Origin: Colwellia sp. TT2012
GTDB lineage: Bacteria; Pseudomonadota; Gammaproteobacteria; Enterobacterales; Alteromonadaceae
Direction of reading: 5' to 3'
Assembly (NCBI RefSeq): GCF_001440345.1
Contig: NZ_LJYX01000011.1
Span: forward strand, 62,001 to 126,000
DNA: 64,000 nucleotides
Below, piece by piece: positions 17,542 to 25,081 of the stretch. The notes under the pieces are model-generated. The model saw nothing but the letters and a program-made list of their open reading frames with translations. It was not told the origin of the DNA and did not search any database. Made by a program: the position numbers and the translations under genes. The number at the start of each line of letters is the position of its first letter. The first letter of the stretch is position 1.

Positions 17542-18168
17542 ATGAGTAATGATAAAACTTACAAAACAAGAGGAATTGTACTGGGGATATCTCTGGTTAT
17601 TTTGCTTTTGCCTGTCATAGTTTACAGCTATCAATTTGGCATTGGTATGTGGACGTCTCATTCTGAATGGGCTGAAATGGGAAGCGCTCTCGGAGGGATT
17701 TATTCTCCAATCCTAACTGTGTTAATGGTTTTACTTTTATTTAAACAAACGAATATTCAATCAGACATGGCTAAACAAACCTATGATACTTATAGAATAT
17801 CGCAATCAAAAGAACGGCTGGACTACCACAAAATAAATATACTTAAGGTCTTATCAATCAAAGGTAATGATGGCTTTTTAATGAGCTTAAATAAAGTTAG
17901 GCAAGCTTGTAATGATATATCTGTATTGACTAAGATTGATGACTGGTTCGATAGTCACTTGAATCAACTTTCAGTGGATTGGGTCAATATACAAGGAATT
18001 CTTGCGGGGCTTAATCAGCCTGAAGAGTCGGAATATATATTACACTTTTCAATTATTAAAAGTATGTTAATCAGTGAGTTAAGCCATGAGGTTTGTACAG
18101 GGTTAGATAATATTTGCTATAATAAAGAGATGCATCAAAACAAAGATTTTTATTTTTTTATGAAGTAA
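17542..18168 (+). CDS. Cassette gene, two-TM protein resembling phage abortive-infection proteins
   Basis: 208 aa, with ATG after AAGGTAGT. It has two membrane helices (12-34 and 54-72) separated by a short loop with WTSHSEWAEMGSALGGIYSP. A long cytoplasmic helical region follows (FKQTNIQSDMAKQTYDTYR...). Two helices with a W-x-x-x-G-x-x-x-GG-x-x-x-P loop and a trailing Q-rich coiled segment recall the putative AbiC-type family (putAbiC). That assignment is by architecture and is tentative. No catalytic motif is visible. It sits between attC sites 5 and 6. Confidence 0.7.
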   Translation: MSNDKTYKTRGIVLGISLVILLLPVIVYSYQFGIGMWTSHSEWAEMGSALGGIYSPILTVLMVLLLFKQTNIQSDMAKQTYDTYRISQSKERLDYHKINILKVLSIKGNDGFLMSLNKVRQACNDISVLTKIDDWFDSHLNQLSVDWVNIQGILAGLNQPEESEYILHFSIIKSMLISELSHEVCTGLDNICYNKEMHQNKDFYFFMK

Positions 18169-18181
18169 TGAAAAATCAAAA

Positions 18182-18284
18182 GTGAAACACTTCTCTACGG
18201 AACTGTTGCACATCTCACAACCTTTCGGCTAATCCATGACCGAAAGAATAAGGCATGTAGCCGCACCTTAACGCGGCGTTATCG
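18182..18284 (+). repeat. attC site 6 (degenerate)
   Basis: GTGAAAC at 18182 and GTTATCG at 18278. CTTTCGG and CCGAAAG form the hairpin tip, and TCTACGG / TAGCCGCA support the lower stem. Pairing is weaker than in the other sites, but the right end and following leader match site 5 exactly. Confidence 0.6.
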
Positions 18285-18638
18285 ATACAAAATCTAATCC
18301 GAATCAATATTGCAGGTTAAATTCTAATGTCTTCTTTGTGGTACTTACCGCCCTTAACATCTCATTATAAAAAATTAGTGAATTCCAAATGAAATAGCTC
18401 TTTTGTTAAGGGCTTATTGGTGCGCTAAGAAGACATTAGCAGTAAATATTTTTCCCTATATTTTCTAATGAATTACTACTGTCATTTTACTAAGAAGTCT
18501 CAGTGATGCCCAAGTCTTAAAAAAGTTGAAAATATGTAGTTTATAATGCTTTGGAATTGTGGGATATTAAATGAAATTTATGGACGGTCTTTGCTAAGAA
18601 GTATTCATAAAACGTTAAATTTTAAAGGAGTATTAAAT
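18285..18638. other. Long cassette leader before the Asn-rich protein gene
   Basis: It contains the palindromic element at 18324-18439, the AT-rich tail TTTTTCCCTATATTTTCTAATGA shared with 10710, and TTTGCTAAGAAGTATTCATAAA at 18589, which resembles the lipoprotein leader at 10757. The recurring leader could carry the cassette promoter. No gene before 18639 is supported. Confidence 0.5.
18324..18439. repeat. Palindromic cassette-leader element, copy 2
   Basis: Perfect 13-bp terminal arms CTAATGTCTTCTT (18324) and AAGAAGACATTAG (18427). A nested perfect 10-bp stem GCCCTTAACA / TGTTAAGGGC lies inside. It is 116 bp, non-coding, and closely similar to 10585-10702. Confidence 0.8.
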
Positions 18639-19232
18639 ATGTTTTCAGAGATTACAAATGATGTTGTTAATTTAAGAAAGTGTAATGGAGAAATTGTCAA
18701 AGATATAAAAGCTAGTGTTCAGGCCAATATGATATTTATCGAAGGATCGCATATTCTTATTGAAACAGGTGACTTAATTCAACGAGTAATGAGCAATAGT
18801 GGAGTTGAAACATACGAAGTTATAGACCCTGGGTTCAAAGAGGCATTTGGAAGTGATATACCAGCTCACTATCAAATAAAGCACCGAAATCTAGGCTTAC
18901 CTGAAGCTGAAAAAGCAATACGACAAATAACTTATAATTTTAATGGTCATAACGCTAGGGTCAATAATAACTCTGTTGATAATTCTGTGAATACAGCCAA
19001 CATTAACTCGGATATTGTTGAGCATATTGAACTACTTCGTTCGGAAATCACTCGACTTGTAAAAACACCTCAAGAAAAGCAAGATGCGCTTGAAGTCGTT
19101 GGTGCTCTTGAAGGGCAATTTCAAGCAGAGAAACCAAGCAAAGTTGTAGTAAAGACACTTCTTTCAGCATTACCTCATGCTGGGAGCATTGCATCGATTA
19201 GCTCATTTTTATTAGCTGCTATCGGTGGTTAA
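18639..19232 (+). CDS. Cassette gene, hypothetical with Asn-rich linker and hydrophobic tail
   Basis: 197 aa from the ATG at 18639, which has an AAAGGAG Shine-Dalgarno. The frame upstream to 18546 lacks one. Residues 1-~100 look beta-rich (DIKASVQANMIFIEGSHILIETGD, IQRVMSNSGVETYEV). The middle has ITYNFNGHNARVNNNSVDNSVN, an Asn/Ser repeat of the kind found before signalling or amyloid-like motifs in bacterial defence proteins. A helical segment and a hydrophobic C-terminus (ASISSFLLAAIGG) follow. The defence link is inference. Its stop is followed by attC site 7. Confidence 0.68.
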   Translation: MFSEITNDVVNLRKCNGEIVKDIKASVQANMIFIEGSHILIETGDLIQRVMSNSGVETYEVIDPGFKEAFGSDIPAHYQIKHRNLGLPEAEKAIRQITYNFNGHNARVNNNSVDNSVNTANINSDIVEHIELLRSEITRLVKTPQEKQDALEVVGALEGQFQAEKPSKVVVKTLLSALPHAGSIASISSFLLAAIGG

Positions 19233-19234
19233 GC

Positions 19235-19309
19235 AATTTAGCAAGTTGCTTAAACGGAAAAGTAACAGTTGGCTATCGCTTTGTAATTATAGTTATGTGA
19301 GCGTTATAA
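19235..19309 (+). repeat. attC site 7 (degenerate)
   Basis: TTTAGCAAGTTGCTTAAACGG...AACAGTTGGCTATCGC matches the left half of sites 1, 4 and 8, and GTTATAA at 19303 serves as the right core. The right arm pairs poorly, which suggests mutation or an internal deletion. Confidence 0.5.
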
Positions 19310-19325
19310 CTTTAGGCAGTTATTC

Positions 19326-19829
19326 GTGAATAAACTAAATGATGCAGTTTTTATACTTGATGGACTGGCCGGAGATCTAACCGGCTCAGTTCTATTACTA
19401 AAGGAAACGAGAAGATACAATTTTCTCGCAAATACCCCTATACAACACAAGCATATCTTTAGACTTTGTTTTACGTCTATCTTCATGAGCTGCACTAAGT
19501 ATGTTGAATATTGTGATAAATATGGAAAACTTATAAATGATGAAGCTCCTCAATTATCTAAACTGCAAAACAAGTTCAAAGAAGAAATAAAAAATAGAGG
19601 GATTGTTGCTTTTAGAAATGATTATATTGGTCATATTCATTCTAAAAAATTGGGTAGAGCGTTAAGTAACATAGAAGCGCAAGACAAATTAGAAAGCTGT
19701 ATTGGAGGTCAAAATTCGTTACCTTTTCTAAATTGGATTTACCCTGATGAAGTAGAGTTAGAATGTAGGGAAAATTATTTAGTGGGCGCTATTGAGTTGT
19801 TGCACAATGCATTACAAGCAAAGTTATAA
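19326..19829 (+). CDS. Cassette gene, HEPN-like hypothetical protein
   Basis: 167 aa with a GTG start at 19326. No RBS is evident and the next Met lies 51 codons in. The fold is helical. The segment GIVAFRNDYIGHIHSKKLG carries an R-N-x-x-x-x-H signature like the catalytic Rx4-6H motif of HEPN ribonucleases, which are common in toxin and phage-defence systems. Function is otherwise unknown. It is the last cassette gene of the array, followed by a damaged attC. Confidence 0.68.
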   Translation: MNKLNDAVFILDGLAGDLTGSVLLLKETRRYNFLANTPIQHKHIFRLCFTSIFMSCTKYVEYCDKYGKLINDEAPQLSKLQNKFKEEIKNRGIVAFRNDYIGHIHSKKLGRALSNIEAQDKLESCIGGQNSLPFLNWIYPDEVELECRENYLVGAIELLHNALQAKL

Positions 19830-19912
19830 TAAATTACTCAAACGGTCAAAAAGCAGTTACCTCATACTCGCTGATTTTAACCAACTATTTTATTGTCGCT
19901 TAGTAAAGGATT
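19824..19912 (+). repeat. attC site 8, terminal remnant lacking its right core
   Basis: TTATAATAAATTACTCAAACGG...AGCAGTTA pairs with TAACCAACTATTTTATTG, and CGCTTAG is present. The expected GTTRRRY is lost: AGGATTACAAAATC stands where site 5 has GGCGTTATCGATACAAAATC. It overlaps the gene stop and ends the recognisable array. Confidence 0.6.
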
Positions 19913-20359
19913 ACAAAATCTAATCCAACCTTTCCAATTAGCTGTAATTGCTAATGTCTTCTTTGTGGTAACTGCTGTCCTTAGAATTTGGTTAAATTTC
20001 TCTTATGGTCTTTTAAGTGGAGGTTAGAAATATAGCCGATAGTAATGAATAATGATTTATGAATCTCATTTTTATTGACTCAGTCTCATGGTTTGTGATT
20101 GTATTTTATTTAAACACTAAATCTTAATCATCAGTTTCCCCCTTTGTTTACGCTACTTTAAAATGAGACCAGTCTCATTTATTTTGCGCAGTCACAGGCG
20201 TGTTATTATCGCGCGGCAGATTTGAATAAAAACAACGGGTATAAATGAGGTTAATGTCAATAATTCTAAGGGGGCACAGTGAACGTTATAGCAAGATATG
20301 CATAACGTTCACTGCTCGTTACCTTGAGTAGGGGGGATACAGTGAGTGGCTGCTATTTT
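19830..20359. other. Array right edge and nhaD downstream region, no gene
   Basis: It contains attC site 8, a last partial leader repeat at 19910-19970, GAGACCAGTCTC-like half palindromes near 20165, and a strong 13-bp inverted repeat at 20277-20314. No ORF with an RBS was found. Confidence 0.55.
20277..20314. repeat. Perfect 13-bp inverted repeat downstream of nhaD
   Basis: CAGTGAACGTTAT (20277) and ATAACGTTCACTG (20302) with a 12-nt loop. It lies 46 bp past the nhaD stop on the minus strand, with no T-run. It could be a 3'-end stabilising hairpin or a protein-binding site. Confidence 0.6.
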
Positions 20360-21604
20360 TTAGCCAATTAGCCAATTAGCCGCGAAATATACACAGATAT
20401 ACCCCACGGTATAGGCGATAATCAAAGCGAAAATATTTTGCAAGTAACTGATGAAGTTCAATTCGTTAATTTTGCTCATGGCAATAATACCTGCGGCTGA
20501 GCCTATAACGAGAATAGAGCCACCGACACCCGTGGCATAGGTGAGCATTAGCCACTCGGTGACTTTCATATCAACGCCAGATTTTAATAACGCGGCGGTT
20601 AAGGGCACGTTGTCAATTGCAGAGGACATAAAGCCAACTAAATAGTTAACTGTTATGGCGGGTAAGTACTGATAGAGTTCAGTAAAGCCCTGTAGTACGC
20701 CAATTTCTTTTAAAATCCCGACCAGTAATAATACCCCTAAAAAGAACAGTAGGGCATCATATTCTACTTCGCGTATATAGTTTAAAGCATCTTTATTATT
20801 TTTATTGGGTAGCATATTAGCCACTAAAAACATCACAGATAAACCAAACAAAAAACTCAATACGGGTGGAATATGAAACAAGACATTGGCAAGTAAAGTA
20901 CCTGAAATAGTTAAAACAAAAATTAGGGCGATAATGATATCCCCTTTATCAATCTTAATACGTGTTTGCGCTAATTTAACCTCGCCGGTGAGTTTGAATG
21001 ATAATAAAGTCGCTAAGGTTAATACCCCCAAAAATGCCGGTAGAATTAAAATAAGCAAGTTAGCAATGGTGACTTTGTTTTCCATGAATATCATTAAGGT
21101 AGTGACATCACCGGTGATCAGCGAAACACCACCACTGTTAACGGCAAATATTATTAGGGTGGCATATTTTAAGCGTTTTTTTACTTCTAATTGTAAATTT
21201 ACCACCACAGTAATAGACACCAGTGTTGCGGTGACATTATCGGCGAAAGAAGAGAAGACAAAAGCAAAAATGGCAATGACAAACATCAAACCACGTTCAG
21301 AGATGGTTTCCGGCAATATCCGTTGCACTAGCGCGGAGATAAAACCTTTGCTATTTAAATAAGCAACAAAGGTCATTGCCGACATCAGAAATAACCACAG
21401 GGTGGCAATTTCAAGTAAATTTTCATTCAGTTGCTGAGTTGTTTCACTGGTAAGGCTTTGGTTTATTGGAAAGATAAATGCGAGTATCCAACAAAGGGTG
21501 CCAAAAAAGAGGGTTGTTTTGGCCTTGTTGATGTGAATTAAGTCTTCAAAAATAATCATCAAAAAACTGATCACCACTAGGGTGAGAATAACGGTATTAA
21601 TCAT
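20360..21604 (-). CDS. nhaD: Na+/H+ antiporter, NhaD type
   Basis: 414 aa, 11-12 hydrophobic helices. Family landmarks are the start ILTLVVISFLMIIFEDLIHINKAKT, SSFADNVTATLVSITV in the middle, AVNSGGVSLITGDVTTLMIF, and SAIDNVPLTAALLKSG near the end. The two DN-containing half-helices are typical of the ArsB/NhaD ion-transporter superfamily. It exchanges sodium or lithium for protons across the inner membrane, consistent with a marine lifestyle. It is monocistronic, and the stop is followed by a strong inverted repeat. Confidence 0.9.
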   Translation of the reverse strand: MINTVILTLVVISFLMIIFEDLIHINKAKTTLFFGTLCWILAFIFPINQSLTSETTQQLNENLLEIATLWLFLMSAMTFVAYLNSKGFISALVQRILPETISERGLMFVIAIFAFVFSSFADNVTATLVSITVVVNLQLEVKKRLKYATLIIFAVNSGGVSLITGDVTTLMIFMENKVTIANLLILILPAFLGVLTLATLLSFKLTGEVKLAQTRIKIDKGDIIIALIFVLTISGTLLANVLFHIPPVLSFLFGLSVMFLVANMLPNKNNKDALNYIREVEYDALLFFLGVLLLVGILKEIGVLQGFTELYQYLPAITVNYLVGFMSSAIDNVPLTAALLKSGVDMKVTEWLMLTYATGVGGSILVIGSAAGIIAMSKINELNFISYLQNIFALIIAYTVGYICVYFAANWLIG

Positions 21605-21687
21605 AATAATGGGCTGCTAGGACAATAAGAATCTGTTATCACCATTAAAAAATAGTGACAAGAAGTCTCCAAAAAAGAGAAAATACT

Positions 21688-21825
21688 ATGCTTTATCGCG
21701 GTTTATTTATCGCTTGGCTGATAGTATTGAGTGCTGTTTTTGTAACGTTTAAGAGGCCGGTGGGTCACGATTACAGCAAGGTAATCTTTGCAGGTTTAGG
21801 CTTTCTAAGGGGGGATGAACAATGA
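21688..21825 (+). CDS. Possible 45-aa single-TM small protein
   Basis: The ATG at 21688 opens MLYRGLFIAWLIVLSAVFVT, a clean N-terminal transmembrane segment, then a short basic/acidic tail ending GDEQ. The RBS is weak (AAGAGA). Its 3' half overlaps the opposite-strand ORF at 21749, so at most one of the two is likely real. Confidence 0.3.
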   Translation: MLYRGLFIAWLIVLSAVFVTFKRPVGHDYSKVIFAGLGFLRGDEQ

Positions 21826-22027
21826 GTAGGCTAGGTTTGTCAAACCTTTTTATAGTAAGGTGACTGCATAAAAGCGCACTAGGCTCATGATTATCTTCTA
21901 ACTCAAGTTGGCCATAATAGCCGTTGCTTACGTTAGTTTCTGCTAAGCAGGGCTGAGCTAAGCTTGTACTTAAAAAGCAAAAGCATAATAAAAAACACAA
22001 TAAGGCATAGGGCTTATTGAAGGTCAT
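21749..22027 (-). CDS. Small putative exported protein, hypothetical
   Basis: 92 aa from the inner Met (MTFNKPYALLCFLLCFCFLSTSLAQP), which makes a plausible signal peptide. The frame extends to an ATG at 22051. The mature ~65 residues are not recognised and end in a Pro/Cys-rich tail. It is divergent from the DUF4266 operon. Support is the signal peptide only. Confidence 0.4.
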   Translation of the reverse strand: MTFNKPYALLCFLLCFCFLSTSLAQPCLAETNVSNGYYGQLELEDNHEPSALLCSHLTIKRFDKPSLLIVHPPLESLNLQRLPCCNRDPPAS

Positions 22028-22328
22028 TTTTTTATCATTAATTAACACCATGGCGGCGCATTATATACGCAAGTTTACTCTAAGGAAACGTTAATTTACT
22101 GCTCTAAGTGAATAAGACAAGCACGCTGAGGCAGGGCCACATAGTTAAGTGTTTTCCCATTAAGCCGAGTAAAACTAGCTTAATAAAAGCCGATGGCGAG
22201 ATTAAATATCGCCATAGTGTTTTGTTTTAAGGTAAAATAACCCCTATGGAAATTGGATTTAACCTTGATTAAGCCATCATCAGTCACTCTGTCGAACAAG
22301 GTTAATATCAAGACAATTAAAGGCAATA

Positions 22329-22607
22329 ATGAAAGCGATACAATCCACCGTTAAAAAATCACTGCAATTACACCAGCATAAATTAACCGCTAAATTTAAG
22401 CTTGTTTTGTTCGTTGTTGTTCTTAGTAACCTTAGTGCTTGCAGTAGTTTGGGAGTAGAGCCGTGGCAGAGGGATTTATTGGCGAAAAAATCAATGGCGC
22501 TAACATCCAGCTCTATTGATGCTGCTTTGGACGATCATATTTATTTTTCCAAAGAAGCCTCTAGCGGAGGCAAGAGTTTTGGCGGTGGCGGCTGTGGCTG
22601 CAATTAA
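22329..22607 (+). CDS. DUF4266-family lipoprotein
   Basis: 92 aa. A basic N-terminus and hydrophobic stretch lead to the lipobox LSACSS at ~37-42. The conserved block EPWQRDLLAKKSMAL and the Gly-rich, two-Cys C-terminus ending GGGGCGCN fit DUF4266. The family is typically encoded next to DUF3570 and ApbE genes, as here. The CGC tail suggests metal binding or a modification site, which is inference. Spacing to the next gene is 32 bp. Confidence 0.85.
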   Translation: MKAIQSTVKKSLQLHQHKLTAKFKLVLFVVVLSNLSACSSLGVEPWQRDLLAKKSMALTSSSIDAALDDHIYFSKEASSGGKSFGGGGCGCN

Positions 22608-22639
22608 TTTTAGACAATAAGCACTAAGTATAATAATCG

Positions 22640-24010
22640 ATGAGTTATCCAGACAATAAAAACACTAAACAACATAACCAGTATAAAAAAACCAATCTCA
22701 AAACCGCTTTATCTATGGCGGCGGGCGCTTTATTAGGTACTGGCGCTATAGTGCATGAGGCAAAAGCTGAAGTGTTAAAAGATTGGCAATTTGATAGCGC
22801 CTTTTTATATTATTCCGAAGCCGAGCGGGTAACCGCGGCTGAGATCATTGTCAGCGGCAACAAAACCTTTGCCAATGATGAAGTATTAAATGTAAAGCTG
22901 ACTATCGATTCCTTAACCGGCGCTTCTGCTAATGGCGCTGTGGTGCAAGCTCAGGCGCAAACCTTTACCCGCCCCTCAGGTGAGGGCCAATATGTTACTC
23001 CCGCAGGTGATAACCCCCTTGATGACACCTTCAAAGATACTCGAGTGCAGTTAAACGCCCAGTGGACACAACCGCTAGCTGAAAACTATACCGCCAGTAT
23101 TGGTGGCCATTTATCGAAAGAGTTTGATTATTTATCCCTGGGTATTAATGGTAATTTAGCGCTGGATTTTTATAAGAAAAACTCAACAATTTCATTAGGT
23201 TTGAGTCATTTTCAAGATAGATTTACCCCTATTGGTGGCATACCTAAACCTTATGCCGCTATGCTTATTGGTGATAGCAATGCACCTAGTTGGCATGAAG
23301 ATTTTGCGGCAACGCGAATAGCCAGTGGCGATAATAAGATCACCACTGATGTCTTAGTGGGTTTTACCCAAGTTATTAATCGCCGGATGATCACCCAGTT
23401 TAATTACTCCTATTCTATGGTGCGGGGTTATTTAACCGATCCCTTTAAAATTGTCAGTGTGTTGAACCAAGCGGGCACGGCCCAAGATTATATTTATGAA
23501 CACCGGCCGGATGAGCGCAAAAAGCAAAGTATCTTTGCGCAAACTAAATACCATTTTGACCAAAGCCTGTTGAATAGTGTGCTGGATGTTTCTTATCGTT
23601 ATATGTGGGATGACTGGCAAATTAAATCGCACACCCTAGATAGCACTTTGCATATGCCTCTTGCTAGTCGCTTTGGTAAAGAAAGCTATCTACAGCCACA
23701 TATTCGCTATTATCAACAAAGTGCCGCTGAATTTTATCGCCCCTATACTTTTGTGGAGCAAACAAGTAATTGCTCATCAGAAGAAAACTTTATCAGCGCC
23801 GATTACCGCATAGGGGAAATGACCGCGGTAACGCTTGGGCTGAAATATGGTTTCAGTCTCAATAACGGTAACAATTTTTCCGTAAGGTTAGAATATTATC
23901 GACAAATGCCAAGCAATGCTGGTTTTGACCAACCTAGCGAGCTGGCTAACTTAACTGTCTATCCCGTGGTGCAAGCCGTTATATTCCAGTTAAGTTATTC
24001 GTTCTTATAA
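22640..24010 (+). CDS. DUF3570-family outer-membrane beta-barrel protein
   Basis: 456 aa. An N-terminal export signal (LKTALSMAAGALLGTGAIVHEAKA) precedes EVLKDWQFDSAFLYYSEAERV, the usual DUF3570 start. The remainder alternates aromatic/polar strands (YTASIGGHLSKEFDYLSLGI, FNYSYSMVRGYLTDPF) and ends with an aromatic-rich terminal strand (AVIFQLSYSFL), as expected for a BAM substrate. Role unknown. It is the second gene of the DUF4266-DUF3570-ApbE unit. Confidence 0.85.
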   Translation: MSYPDNKNTKQHNQYKKTNLKTALSMAAGALLGTGAIVHEAKAEVLKDWQFDSAFLYYSEAERVTAAEIIVSGNKTFANDEVLNVKLTIDSLTGASANGAVVQAQAQTFTRPSGEGQYVTPAGDNPLDDTFKDTRVQLNAQWTQPLAENYTASIGGHLSKEFDYLSLGINGNLALDFYKKNSTISLGLSHFQDRFTPIGGIPKPYAAMLIGDSNAPSWHEDFAATRIASGDNKITTDVLVGFTQVINRRMITQFNYSYSMVRGYLTDPFKIVSVLNQAGTAQDYIYEHRPDERKKQSIFAQTKYHFDQSLLNSVLDVSYRYMWDDWQIKSHTLDSTLHMPLASRFGKESYLQPHIRYYQQSAAEFYRPYTFVEQTSNCSSEENFISADYRIGEMTAVTLGLKYGFSLNNGNNFSVRLEYYRQMPSNAGFDQPSELANLTVYPVVQAVIFQLSYSFL

Positions 24011-24169
24011 TTGCTAACATGGAAAGTACTATTGAAGTTACTATGGCAGTTGATATGACAGTGAATATTAAATTTTATCCTGATAATAACCTTAAAGAAC
24101 AAAGCTATTAATAAAGTACGTTACAACAGCCAGCGCACCCTGGCGGTCAAAGCTCAAGAGCAAGGCTAT

Positions 24170-25033
24170 GTGATATCTTTTTACGCAATGGCCAGCCCTT
24201 GTGAAGTACTGATCCAAACAAAGGATCATCGCTTGGCTAAACGCGTCGCCAGCGCGGTCAGTGATGAGGTTTGGCGTATTGAAGATAAATTTAGTCGTTA
24301 TAATAAACACAGTGTTTGTTACCAAATTAATAACAGTGCCGGACAGAGCATTGCCATCGATGAAGAATGCTACCTATTATTAAATTTTGCTGAGCAGTGT
24401 TATCAGCTCAGTGATGGTTTGTTTGATATTAGCGCCGGTATTCTAAATCAAGTGTGGCACTTTGATGGCAGTGATAAAATCGCCACAAAAAAGCAAGTTG
24501 CCGCTGTTTTACCTTTAGTTGGCTGGCATAAAGTTAGCTATCAGAAAAATAGCATTACCTTGCCCCAAGGTATGGCTCTTGATTTTGGTGGTATTGGTAA
24601 AGAATATGCGGTGGACCGCGGTATTTTATTAAGCAAGCAAATAACCGCTCTGCCGGTTCTGGTGAACCTCGGAGGCGATTTGGCGGTCACGGGTCCCAGA
24701 TTAAACGATTTACCCTGGCAAGTTGCCATCGAGTCAACGGAGCACACTAAGCCAAACAGTGATAATAACAAAGAAATAATAGTGGCCTTAACTCACGGCG
24801 CCTTAGCAACAAGCGGTGATAGTAAGCGCTTTCTCGTTAAAGATGGCCAGCGATATAGCCATGTGCTTAACGCGTTAACAGGTTGGCCCATCGAGCAGGC
24901 GCCAAGATCAATTACCACGTTAGCACCGCAATGTATTCAAGCGGGCATGTTAGCTACCCTAGCCTTGCTGCAAGGAGAGGGCGCAGAGCAGTTTTTGTCT
25001 GAGCAAGAGGTTACTTATTGGGCACGAAGATAG
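24170..25033 (+). CDS. apbE: FAD:protein FMN transferase (ApbE family)
   Basis: 287 aa from a GTG. The family start AMASPCEVLI is followed by EDKFSRYN, LSDGLFDISAG, LDFGGIGKEYAVDR (flavin/Mg site), VNLGGDL, ATSGDSKRF and YSHVLNALTGWPI. ApbE covalently attaches FMN to Thr/Ser of target proteins. No signal peptide or lipobox is visible, unlike many periplasmic ApbEs. The frame is open about 40 codons upstream (KVRYNSQRTLAVKAQEQGY) without an ATG, so the start is uncertain. It lies 160 bp after DUF3570. Confidence 0.9.
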   Translation: MISFYAMASPCEVLIQTKDHRLAKRVASAVSDEVWRIEDKFSRYNKHSVCYQINNSAGQSIAIDEECYLLLNFAEQCYQLSDGLFDISAGILNQVWHFDGSDKIATKKQVAAVLPLVGWHKVSYQKNSITLPQGMALDFGGIGKEYAVDRGILLSKQITALPVLVNLGGDLAVTGPRLNDLPWQVAIESTEHTKPNSDNNKEIIVALTHGALATSGDSKRFLVKDGQRYSHVLNALTGWPIEQAPRSITTLAPQCIQAGMLATLALLQGEGAEQFLSEQEVTYWARR

Positions 25034-25081
25034 TCATAAGCCAATAAACGACAACAGAGCCATTAAAAATATTCGTTATGC

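Noticed and set aside
10500-20000. CRISPR array
   Set aside because: The repeats are long, irregularly spaced by whole genes and palindromic with GTTRRRY ends, so they are attC sites and leader elements. No short regular repeat-spacer pattern or cas gene exists.
20886-21362. Plus-strand ORF of 158 codons
   Set aside because: Antisense shadow of nhaD, produced by codon bias of hydrophobic residues.
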